A stretch of DNA of 64,000 nucleotides. Source: Streptomyces sp. LaPpAH-108 (GTDB taxonomy: Bacteria; Actinomycetota; Actinomycetes; Streptomycetales; Streptomycetaceae). The translations under genes and the position numbers were made by a program. Numbering within the stretch: the first letter of the stretch is position 1; the number at the start of each line of letters is the position of its first letter. Shown one piece after another: positions 16,601-23,569 of this stretch. Below the pieces are notes generated by a model. The model was not told the DNA's origin and made no database searches. It was given only the letters and a program-made list of their open reading frames with translations. The stretch lies in the NCBI RefSeq assembly GCF_000373625.1, contig NZ_KB891996.1:248001-312000 (forward strand), in the 5' to 3' direction.

Positions 16601-16980
16601 ACGGCCGCGACCCGGGCCCGCAGCAGACAGAACTCGTTGCCCTCCGGGTCCGCCAGTACGTGCCAGCTCTCCTGCCCGGTCTGCCCGATGTCGACCCGCC
16701 TGGCTCCGAGGGCGAGCAGCCGCTCCAGTTCGGCGTCCTGGTCGCGGTCGGTGGCGCTGACGTCGATGTGCAGCCGGAGCTTCGCGGGGCGCGGATCGGT
16801 GCTGGGGCTGAGGATCAGGGTGGGCTGCGGCCCTCCGAACCCGGCACCGGATGGCCCGATCCCGATGCTTCCGTCGTCCTCGCGGCCGAGTTCCACGTAC
16901 CCGAGGACTTCGGCCCAGAAGAGGGCGAGCCGCTCGGGATCGGCGACGTCCAGGACCAGCTCACTGATACGGCATGCCAT
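16597..16980 (-). CDS. VOC superfamily protein (glyoxalase-like)
   Basis: The 127-residue single VOC module starts MACRISELVLDVADPERLAL and ends with the typical VLADPEGNEFCLLRA strand. It carries the alternating beta-alpha-beta pattern of glyoxalase-like domain proteins. Metal ligands are not obvious at the usual positions, so activity is uncertain. The start is ATG at 16978-16980, with a TACACT -10 box 6 nt upstream. It converges with the GlxA-type gene. Confidence 0.83.
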   Translation of the reverse strand: MACRISELVLDVADPERLALFWAEVLGYVELGREDDGSIGIGPSGAGFGGPQPTLILSPSTDPRPAKLRLHIDVSATDRDQDAELERLLALGARRVDIGQTGQESWHVLADPEGNEFCLLRARVAAV

Positions 16981-16986
16981 GAGGCG

Positions 16987-16992
16987 AGTGTA
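16987..16992 (-). promoter_or_regulatory. -10 box (TACACT) of leaderless VOC promoter
   Basis: On the minus strand TACACT is followed by 6 nt and ATG; there is no Shine-Dalgarno sequence. Confidence 0.55.
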
Positions 16993-17301
16993 GGGAGCGG
17001 GGCTCGCTGGTCGGGGCGGGAGCGTTGCCGGTTCGGCTGTGCTCCCGCCCCGCGCGGACCGGGCGACGGCGCATCCCCCGGGCGTGTCCCCCTGTGCACG
17101 TCCGGCGCCGTCGGCCGGTGCGACCCACGCTCGGCGAGGACTTCGTCACCCCGGCCCTCGCCGTCCCCTCGCGGCGAATCGACGCACACCAGCGTGTTCA
17201 CACACACTCGACGCGTCAACACCGTACGGGCGCCAGGGGCGTCCGCGCACTTCGCGGGGACCGCGCACGGGAGCACGCCCGGCGCATCGCCGGAAGGGGG
17301 G
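16993..17301. other. Intergenic region without recognised gene
   Basis: About 310 bp lie upstream of the VOC gene and downstream of the ATP-binding protein gene. Open frames here are short shadows with no initiation signal. I see no convincing hairpin or repeat beyond small GTGT/ACAC runs near 17190-17210. Confidence 0.5.
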
Positions 17302-17913
17302 TCACACGGCTTCGAAGGTGAAGTCCTCGTACGCGGCCATGCCGCCCCCGTACGCCATCGCCACGCCCTCCCGGGGCGGCGAACAGCGGTCCAGCTCGCA
17401 CCAGATGCTCTTGCCCGCGCCCTCGGCCTGCCAGCCCCAGCGGTCGGCGAGACAGTCCACGAGGGCCAGGCCCCGGCCGCCGGTGGAGTCGTCGCCCGCG
17501 CAACGCGGCACGGGGGCACGGGAGCTGGCGTCGGCCACCTCCAGGCGCACGGTGGCGGAGACGACGGTCACGCCCGTCTCCGCCGCGTCTGATGCGTCTG
17601 ATGCGTCCGGTGCGTCCCGCGTGGCCTCCGGCTCGGCATCCTCGTCGGCCGCTCCGGTCTCCCCGGTCTCCCCGGACCGCTCGGGCTCCGGCCGTCCCGT
17701 ACCGCCCGGCAGCGAGAGCCGCAGCAGGGCCGGGCGCCCGGTGTGCACCACCGCGTTGGTCACCAGCTCGGAGACGAGCAGGATCAGCGTCTCGGCCAAC
17801 GGTTCGTCGGCCGCTATCCCGAGCCCGGCGAGCCGGGAGCGGGCCCACTTGCGTGCCCGTCTCACCTCCTCGGGGTCGGGCCGGATCTCCAGCTGCACTT
17901 GAAGCACCTGCAC
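17302..17913 (-). CDS. RsbW-like ATP-binding regulatory protein with internal insertion
   Basis: The 203-residue GHKL-type protein is of the anti-sigma/serine kinase class. The N-box is VTNAVVHTG (51-59) and the G-box is GGRGLALVDCLADRWGW (145-161), with SIWCELD as the final strand. Between them, at about 71-113, is an insertion of acidic/alanine low complexity including DASDASDA, where relatives have a short strand connection. Such proteins bind sigma factors or act on STAS antagonists; many Streptomyces copies are orphans. The STAS gene at 18502 and the sigma factor at 19220 are close by. The GTG at 17911-17913 is used; a longer frame upstream overlaps non-coding DNA. Confidence 0.85.
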   Translation of the reverse strand: MQVLQVQLEIRPDPEEVRRARKWARSRLAGLGIAADEPLAETLILLVSELVTNAVVHTGRPALLRLSLPGGTGRPEPERSGETGETGAADEDAEPEATRDAPDASDASDAAETGVTVVSATVRLEVADASSRAPVPRCAGDDSTGGRGLALVDCLADRWGWQAEGAGKSIWCELDRCSPPREGVAMAYGGGMAAYEDFTFEAV

Positions 17914-18501
17914 CGCTCACACCATCCGAACCGGCGGACACATGACCCCACCCCACCCGTCGTGCGCGACACGATCCGCGACGTCTAGTACGGCGAGGGC
18001 CACGATCGTAGCCATTTTCTGCATGGCCAGAACAACGGCCAGAGCAAGGGTCACGGAACGTGATTCCCTTACGAGACAGCATGGTTGACGTACAGTCACC
18101 CCAACAAGCGCTTCGGGCATATTCCCGCGCGAAGGAGTACCCGTGCGGCATACTGTGCGACGCGCATGTCGAGGAGTCGAACAATCGGGCCGGTATTCCA
18201 CCGTCACCCCGTGAACAGCGGCGCGCGACACCGAGTCCGGGAACGCCCCAGGGGCATCTCCGGCACCATCCGTGCTCGCAGCCACTCGCATCTCACCCAA
18301 GGTACCCGAGCGGGCCGCCGACTCCGGGCCGTGACGAGTCGCGGAACGGACACAACCCGATATCGACGCTCAGTGATGCGAGTTCGCCACGATCCGCGAC
18401 ATCCGTGGCCATGAATTCCCGCGTGGCGGAACCGAATTACCGGAAGATCGTCTTCCGGGGAGGCCTCGGGGGCGGTTTCGGGGGCGGCTTGCGACCCCGG
18501 C
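17914..18501. other. Long intergenic region upstream of the RsbW-like gene
   Basis: This 588-bp stretch has no convincing gene. On the minus strand a possible promoter for the RsbW-like gene is GAACAA/ATCGTA read in reverse (TTGTTC at 18035-18030, TACGAT at 18010-18005, 19-bp spacer). A 127-codon minus-strand frame (17917-18300) ends just before the gene but has no clear ribosome binding site or protein-like pattern. The composition near 18050-18450 is less GC-rich than neighbouring genes, consistent with regulatory DNA. Confidence 0.45.
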
Positions 18502-18882
18502 TCAGGCCGTCAGCGAGTCCGGCCCGTCCGCCGTCGCGGCGGCCACGTCCGCGCGCACGTCGAAGAGGCGCCGGACGCCGAGCGCGCCCAGGACCCGGTT
18601 CACATGCGAGCCGTCCTCGGCGCCCCGGTCGGGCAGGATCAGCCGCAGCCGGCCCTGGCAGGAGCGGATCAGACGGCGGGACGCGATGAGCACGCCGACC
18701 CCGCTGGAATCGCAGAAGAAGACGTCGGAAAGGTCGAGGACGAGGCTGTGATGCCCCTCGGCCACCGCGTCGTGCACCCGCTGGCGCAGCACCGGCGAGG
18801 TCACCAGATCCAGTTCACCGCAGACTCGGAGCACGGCCCACGCGCCCCGCTCGGCGCCGGTCACTTCGAATGCCACGGCCAC
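18502..18882 (-). CDS. STAS-domain anti-sigma factor antagonist (RsbV/SpoIIAA-like)
   Basis: The 126-residue protein spans one STAS domain: VLRVCGELDLVTSPVLRQRV, LVLDLSDVFFCDSSGVGVLI with the conserved phosphorylatable DSSG at 58-61, and a C-terminal GVRRLFDV strand. In partner switching, an RsbW-type kinase phosphorylates this serine; the unphosphorylated form releases the sigma factor. The nearby RsbW-like gene is a natural candidate partner. The start is GTG at 18880-18882, or the GTG two codons later, which has better spacing from GGAGG. From memory S. coelicolor has an antagonist gene beside its SCO4409 sigma factor. Confidence 0.9.
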   Translation of the reverse strand: MAVAFEVTGAERGAWAVLRVCGELDLVTSPVLRQRVHDAVAEGHHSLVLDLSDVFFCDSSGVGVLIASRRLIRSCQGRLRLILPDRGAEDGSHVNRVLGALGVRRLFDVRADVAAATADGPDSLTA

Positions 18883-19219
18883 ACCCCTCCGCTCGGCGGA
18901 TCTCAGGGAACCGCCCGGAAATGGAAGCAGTCCCTACGTTTCTTTCCGCGCGGCTGCCCAGCGGGCGTTTCCCTGAAACACGAATTGGCAAACCGCGGAG
19001 GATCGGCAAAGGTCTTGTTTCGGTCACTATCAATCCTGTTCGATCGGAGTTGGACCATGCAAGAGTGAAGGGCGTGTGAAGGAGGCCCTATCACCTGCGA
19101 CGCAGCGGGGGGCGCACATTGACACAAAGGGGCGTGCGCTGTCAGACGTGCCGACTACATTCGAGAGAAGGTCACCGGGACACCGGCCCGGGCCCGCACC
19201 GGGCGAGGGGAGGATCGGC
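18883..19219. other. Divergent intergenic region between STAS and sigma factor genes
   Basis: This 337-bp regulatory region holds a TTGACA at 19119-19124 as possible -35 for the sigma gene, without a convincing -10 at normal spacing. There is also a small perfect inverted repeat, GTTTC-CCT-GAAAC, at about 18967-18979. No gene is supported. Confidence 0.45.
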
Positions 19220-19783
19220 ATGGCGCGGCAGGACGTACCGCTCCGCCGGGACCGTGTGATGCAGCAGCGGCTGGCGCGCGGGGAGGCAGCGGCCCTCGGT
19301 GAGCTGTACGACCGGTACGCCTCGCTGGTGCACGGCCTCGCCCACCGCGTCCTAGGCGAGGAGGCCGCCGCCGACGCCCTGACCCGCGAGGTCTTCGCCC
19401 ACCTGTGGCAGCACCCCGAGACCTACGACCCCCGCCAGGAGCCGCTGCGCACCTGGATCGCGGCGGTGACGCGCCGCCTCGCCGTACGGCGGCTGCGGGA
19501 CGACGGGACGGCCGCGCTGGGCGGGGACGGCGGCTCGCCGGAGGAGCTGGAGCGCAAGGTCCACCGTGCGGCGGTCGCTGCCCGCGCCGACTACATCGTC
19601 CACTCGATGCCCCAACCCCTGCGTGCCGCCCTGGAGTTGGCCTACTTCCAGCGCCGTGACTACCGCCGCACCGCCGCGGATCTCGACGTCACCGAGGACG
19701 AGGCCCGCCGCCGCCTCCGCCTCGGCCTCCAACTCCTCTCCACGGCCCACGACACCCCACCGCCCGACGGGGGAACCCGATGA
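19220..19783 (+). CDS. Small sigma-70 family (ECF-like) sigma factor
   Basis: The 187-residue protein has region 2 at about 15-90 (RLARGEAAALGELYDRYASL, then EVFAHLWQHPETYDP and RTWIAAVTRRLAVRRLRD) and region 4 at about 130-180 (LRAALELAYFQRRDYRRTAA ... EDEARRRLRLGL). The ATG at 19220 is fixed by an excellent GAGGGGAGG 6 nt upstream. The open frame continues 48 codons upstream without a credible start. Its TGA overlaps the ATG of the zinc anti-sigma gene (ATGA), so the two are coupled, the classical arrangement for an ECF factor and its anti-sigma. It probably corresponds to the SCO4409-type sigma factor. The signal is unknown. Confidence 0.9.
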   Translation: MARQDVPLRRDRVMQQRLARGEAAALGELYDRYASLVHGLAHRVLGEEAAADALTREVFAHLWQHPETYDPRQEPLRTWIAAVTRRLAVRRLRDDGTAALGGDGGSPEELERKVHRAAVAARADYIVHSMPQPLRAALELAYFQRRDYRRTAADLDVTEDEARRRLRLGLQLLSTAHDTPPPDGGTR

Positions 19784-21891
19784 CACCCCACGACCCCCGC
19801 CCTGCCGACACCGAGAACCACCTCCCCCACGAGGGGGCTGCCGCCCAGGAAAACGGGAAACCCCGAACGAAAGGCACCCCGGAACACCCCGCCCCGGAGG
19901 CCCCCTGGCCTCACCCCGGCGAGACCCGACCGGACGCGGAAGCCTTCGGGACGGCGGACGCAGAGGGACGACCCGGCGGAGCACGCCCCAGCGCCGAGGG
20001 CGTCGGGGCACGGCCCGGCAAGGGACTCCCCGGCGCGGAAGGCGTCCCGGCGGGGTCCGGCGGGGAACAGCCGGGCGTGGAGAACTTCGGGGCACGGCCC
20101 AGCAACGGACGCCCCGGCACGGACGGCGTCCAAGCACGGTCCGACGACGGACAGCACGGCGCGAAGGACTTCGGCACGGCGAACGCAGCGGAGCGGCCCG
20201 GCGGGGCACGCCCCGGCGCATGGCCCGACGGCGAACGCCCGGGCACGGAGGGTTTCACGTCAGGGCACGGCGAGGGCCGCCCCGGCACAGAGGGCGCCTG
20301 GGCGCGGTACGGCGAGGACCAGCCACGCGCGGAGAACTTCGGGGCACGACCCGACGACGGGCTCTCCGGCACGGAAGACGTCCGGGCGCGATCCGGCGGG
20401 GACCAGCCAGGCGCGGAAGCCTTCGGGACGGCGGACGCAGAGGGACGACCCGGCGGAGCACGCCCCAGCGCGAAGGACTTCGGGATACAGCCCGGCAAGG
20501 GACTCCCCGGCGCGGAAGGCGTCCCGGCGGGGTCCGGCGGGGAACAGCCGGGCGTGGAGGACTTCGGGGCTCGGCTTGGCGACGGGCGCCCCGGCGGGGA
20601 CGCCGTCCGGATGCGGTCCGGCGGCGAACAGTCCGGCGCGGAGACCGCCGGGGTACAGACCGGCGAACGCCCCGGCACGGGCACCGCCGGAGCACGCCCC
20701 GGCACGGAGGGCTTCGGGTCAGAGGGCGCCGGGGCGCTGCCCGGTGGCGGGCGTTCTCGTGTGGAGGGTGTCCAGGTGTGGTCCGAGCGGGTGCCGGTGC
20801 CTCGGGAGGGCGGCGGGGCCGTGCCGTTGTCGCACGAGGTGTTGCGGTCTCTGCTTGGGGCCTGGGCGTTGGCGGCGTGTTCGGGGGTGGAGGCGGAGGC
20901 TGTTGAGGAGCATCTGGGGGAGTGCGGGGCTTGTGCCGATGAGGCGCGGCGGTTGCGGGAGGCGGTGGGGCTGCTGCACCGGCCCGAGCCGCTGGACGTG
21001 GACCCCACGCTGCGCGGTCGCGTGCTGGAGACCTGTCTGAGCCGTCGCCCGCCGCGCATCCCGGTGCCCGACTGGGCCGACGCCTACGACGCCGAGACCG
21101 CCCGGCTCGACGCCCTGCTCCAGGACTTCGGCGACGCCGAGTGGCACGCGCCCGTACGGCTGCGCTGGTTCGGCGCCGAGGGTGCGACCAGCCGTCGTAC
21201 GACCGTCGCCGGGGTCATCGCGCATCTGCTCTCGGTGGACGGCCTGGTGGCCACCGCGCTCGGTCTGGAGGACCCGCTCGCCGAGGCCCTGGCGGAGCAG
21301 GCGCGCGGGAGCGGCGGCCCGGCCGAGCGGACCGAGGCGTTCTGGCAGGCCTCGCGCTACCCGCCCACCCGCCACGTCCGCGAGCCCTGGCGCGACCAGA
21401 GCCACCGCCTCGTGCGCACCGCGTCCTTCACCGGTGGCCGCGCCCGCGGCTTCGAGGTGTCCTACGGCGACTTCGCGCTCCCCCTGCACGACGCGATGCT
21501 GGACCGCGCCTTCGAGTGCTGGGTCCACGCCGAGGACATCGCGAGGGCGGTGGACTACCCCTACGACCCGCCCGCACCCCGCCACCTGGGCAAACTGATC
21601 GACCTGGCGATCCGCACGCTCCCCGCCGTCCTGGCCGCCCGCCCCCAGGCACCGCCCGGCACCGTCCTCCTGGAGATCGAGGGCAGCCCCTACGGCGGCC
21701 AGTACCCCATCCCCCTGGACCCCCGCACCCCGGACGCCGACCAGGTGGCCCAAGTAGCCCTGGACGGAGTCGAGTTCTGCCGTCTGGCAGCGGGCCACAT
21801 CTCCCCGGAGGAAGCGGCGGCGGGCCAGAAGGGCGACAGGGAAGCGATCAGCGCGGTCCTGACAGCAACAGCAAGCCTGAGCAGGATGTAA
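19780..21891 (+). CDS. Zinc anti-sigma (ZAS) / MDMPI-domain protein with long internal repeat region
   Basis: The 703-residue protein has three parts. Residues about 45-335 are a Gly/Pro/Glu/Arg-rich region built of roughly 14-16-residue units such as FGARPSNGRPGTDGV and ARSGGDQPGAEAF. Residues about 348-390 are a zinc anti-sigma fold with HxxxCxxC (HLGECGAC, His about 377). Residues about 425-700 are a maleylpyruvate-isomerase-like (mycothiol-dependent, DinB fold) N-domain plus C-terminal domain (HAEDIARAVDYPYD). It is coupled to the sigma gene, so it likely binds that factor; the MDMPI part may sense thiol stress. There is no membrane segment, so it is cytosolic. The repeat region is abnormal for the family and contains a recent 158-bp duplication; codon use there (GGA, GCA, CGA) departs from its flanks. 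Confidence 0.88.
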   Translation: MTPHDPRPADTENHLPHEGAAAQENGKPRTKGTPEHPAPEAPWPHPGETRPDAEAFGTADAEGRPGGARPSAEGVGARPGKGLPGAEGVPAGSGGEQPGVENFGARPSNGRPGTDGVQARSDDGQHGAKDFGTANAAERPGGARPGAWPDGERPGTEGFTSGHGEGRPGTEGAWARYGEDQPRAENFGARPDDGLSGTEDVRARSGGDQPGAEAFGTADAEGRPGGARPSAKDFGIQPGKGLPGAEGVPAGSGGEQPGVEDFGARLGDGRPGGDAVRMRSGGEQSGAETAGVQTGERPGTGTAGARPGTEGFGSEGAGALPGGGRSRVEGVQVWSERVPVPREGGGAVPLSHEVLRSLLGAWALAACSGVEAEAVEEHLGECGACADEARRLREAVGLLHRPEPLDVDPTLRGRVLETCLSRRPPRIPVPDWADAYDAETARLDALLQDFGDAEWHAPVRLRWFGAEGATSRRTTVAGVIAHLLSVDGLVATALGLEDPLAEALAEQARGSGGPAERTEAFWQASRYPPTRHVREPWRDQSHRLVRTASFTGGRARGFEVSYGDFALPLHDAMLDRAFECWVHAEDIARAVDYPYDPPAPRHLGKLIDLAIRTLPAVLAARPQAPPGTVLLEIEGSPYGGQYPIPLDPRTPDADQVAQVALDGVEFCRLAAGHISPEEAAAGQKGDREAISAVLTATASLSRM
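19936..20093 (+). repeat. 158-bp direct repeat, copy 1, inside the anti-sigma gene
   Basis: This segment is nearly identical to 20413-20570, apart from a short diverged patch in the middle and a substitution near the end. The copies are offset by 477 bp, a multiple of three, so both translate in the same frame (EAFGTADAEGRPGGARPSA ...). Confidence 0.85.
20413..20570 (+). repeat. 158-bp direct repeat, copy 2, inside the anti-sigma gene
   Basis: This is the second near-identical copy. The long identical runs (for example PGKGLPGAEGVPAGSGGEQP in both) imply recent duplication or gene conversion within a longer array of degenerate 14-16-codon units. Confidence 0.85.
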
Positions 21892-21910
21892 GAAACCTTC
21901 AGGTGTCTCA

Positions 21911-21947
21911 CCCAGGGGCGCGGGGAACTGCGCGATCAGCCACAACC
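21911..21947 (-). repeat. Dispersed GCGCAGTTCCCCGCGCCCC element, copy A
   Basis: Read on the minus strand: GTGGCTGATCGCGCAGTTCC followed by CCGCGCCCCTGGG. It lies between the convergent stops of the anti-sigma gene and purU. The same sequence recurs at 31.4, 38.9 and 46.7 kb. Confidence 0.8.
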
Positions 21948-21970
21948 GACCCGCACCCGCCCACGCTCTC

Positions 21971-22855
21971 TCAGGCGAACACCACGGTCCGGCGCCCGTT
22001 CAGAAGAATCCTCCGCTCCGCGTGCCACTTGACCGCCCGCGCCAGCGCCTGACACTCCACGTCCCGCCCCACGGCGACCAGCTGGTCCGGGGTGACCTCA
22101 TGCCCCACCCGCTCGACCTCCTGCTCGATGATCGGCCCCTCGTCAAGATCCGCGGTGACGTAATGCGCGGTCGCCCCGATCAGCTTCACCCCCCGCTCAT
22201 GCGCCTGGTGATACGGCTTCGCTCCCTTGAAGCTCGGCAGGAACGAGTGGTGGATGTTGATGATCCGCCCGCTCAGCGCCTTGCACAGGTCGTCCGAGAG
22301 CACCTGCATATAGCGGGCGAGCACCACCAGCTCGACCTTCTCCTCCCGCACCAGCTCCAGCAGCCGCGCCTCCGCCTCGGCCTTGGTGTCCTTGGTCACG
22401 GGGATGTGGTGGAAGGGGATGTTGTACGACCCCACCAGTTCCTCGAACTCGGTGTGGTTCGACACCACGGCCGCGATCTCCACCGGCAGCGCCCCGATCC
22501 GCGCCCGGAACAGCAGATCGTTCAGGCAGTGCCCGAACTTGCTGACCATGAGGACGATGCGCATCTTCTGGTCGGCCCGGTGGATCTGCCAGTCCATGTG
22601 GAAGGCGTCACCGATGGCCGAGAAGCTGGCGCGCAGCTTGTCCACCGTCACCGGCTCCTCGGCCGTGAAGTGGACGCGCATGAAGAACAGACCCGTGCCG
22701 TGGTCGCCGAACTGCTGGCTGTCCTCGATGTTGCAGCCGGTCATGAAGAGATAGCTCGACACGGCGTGCACGATGCCCTGTTTGTCCGGGCACGAGAGAG
22801 TCAGGACGTACTGGTCCGCCGCACCGGCGGCAACGCGGCTGGGCTGCTCGTTCAT
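21971..22855 (-). CDS. purU: Formyltetrahydrofolate deformylase
   Basis: The 294-residue enzyme hydrolyses 10-formyltetrahydrofolate to tetrahydrofolate and formate, supplying formate for purine synthesis and balancing one-carbon pools. An N-terminal ACT domain at about 15-95 (YVLTLSCPDKQGIVHAVSSY) precedes a formyltransferase-like catalytic domain with the active-site Asn and His in RIINIHHSFLPSFKGAKPYH and Asp in DLDEGPIIEQ. Length and motifs are standard. The ATG at 22855 (MNEQPSR) is the only good start. It converges with the anti-sigma gene and probably shares no operon. Confidence 0.95.
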   Translation of the reverse strand: MNEQPSRVAAGAADQYVLTLSCPDKQGIVHAVSSYLFMTGCNIEDSQQFGDHGTGLFFMRVHFTAEEPVTVDKLRASFSAIGDAFHMDWQIHRADQKMRIVLMVSKFGHCLNDLLFRARIGALPVEIAAVVSNHTEFEELVGSYNIPFHHIPVTKDTKAEAEARLLELVREEKVELVVLARYMQVLSDDLCKALSGRIINIHHSFLPSFKGAKPYHQAHERGVKLIGATAHYVTADLDEGPIIEQEVERVGHEVTPDQLVAVGRDVECQALARAVKWHAERRILLNGRRTVVFA

Positions 22856-22935
22856 GCGTCACACGATCTCACGCCGCAGAGCCCCGGCGGGCGGGGTGTC
22901 CGGCAGACGGACCGCGCGGCTCCGGCGGCGCGCTG

Positions 22936-22968
22936 ACCTACGCGGCCCTACGCGGCCCTACGCGGACC
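22936..22968. repeat. 10-bp tandem repeat (CTACGCGGCC) overlapping a stop codon
   Basis: Just under three consecutive copies of CTACGCGGCC/CTACGCGGAC lie at the 3' end of the SCO4402-family gene. The third copy contains its TAG stop (22958-22960). Slippage here could extend or shorten the protein's tail. Confidence 0.7.
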
Positions 22969-23404
22969 TGGTCATGATCTGCAGCACCTCGAGGCTGCGC
23001 GGCGGCGCCTCCGGGTCGTCCCCGTCGCTCGCGGCGAGCCGCAGATGGGCGTCGCGCGCGGCCCGTACCGCCTCCGGCCAGCCGGGGTGGTCGAGGTAGG
23101 CGGAGACGGGGGCGTCCGGGCCGACCTGGTGCATGATCCGCAGGACCCGCAGGACGGCGGTGTCGACGAGCGCCGCCTCCTGCGAGTCCCGGAATATCGT
23201 GCCGACGTATTTCTCGGCCGACCAGTTGTCCAGCCAGGTGTCCTCCACCAGCCGGTAGACCGCGTCGGTCACATCGCCGTACCCGGGCACACCGGCCAGC
23301 CAGACGTCGCGCTGGAACACCGGGTCGGAGAGCATGTGCAGCGCGGAACGCACGGTGCAGCGCCAGCGCCACCAGGGCATGTCGTTGAGTGGCATGACGC
23401 CCAT
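22958..23404 (-). CDS. SCO4402-family protein
   Basis: The 148-residue soluble protein starts MGVMPLNDMPWWRWRCTVRS and contains tryptophan-rich and acidic segments (VEDTWLDNWSAEKYVGTIF). It resembles the actinobacterial family named after S. coelicolor SCO4402, of unknown function; the immunity-protein-like length and composition are suggestive only. The ATG at 23402-23404 is chosen because conservation as I remember it begins there; a TTG at 23458 would give 166 residues. The stop lies in a 10-bp tandem repeat. Confidence 0.75.
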   Translation of the reverse strand: MGVMPLNDMPWWRWRCTVRSALHMLSDPVFQRDVWLAGVPGYGDVTDAVYRLVEDTWLDNWSAEKYVGTIFRDSQEAALVDTAVLRVLRIMHQVGPDAPVSAYLDHPGWPEAVRAARDAHLRLAASDGDDPEAPPRSLEVLQIMTRSA

Positions 23405-23569
23405 GGTGGTGGAGCGGCGGCCACGACGGGAAGTGTTCTCCGAACCTTGCACGGTCAACGATCGTACGTTCCGTGTCCCGAGCGCCCCATTCGCCCCCGC
23501 TGTTCACCTCGCTGTCACCTGTCGTCGACCGAGGGTCACCTTTGGGTTGGGCACGTGAGGGAATCGTGC

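Noticed and set aside
17917..18300. 127-codon minus-strand frame upstream of the RsbW-like gene
   Set aside because: No Shine-Dalgarno sequence, mixed composition, overlaps likely promoter; only its last 35 codons look mildly protein-like.
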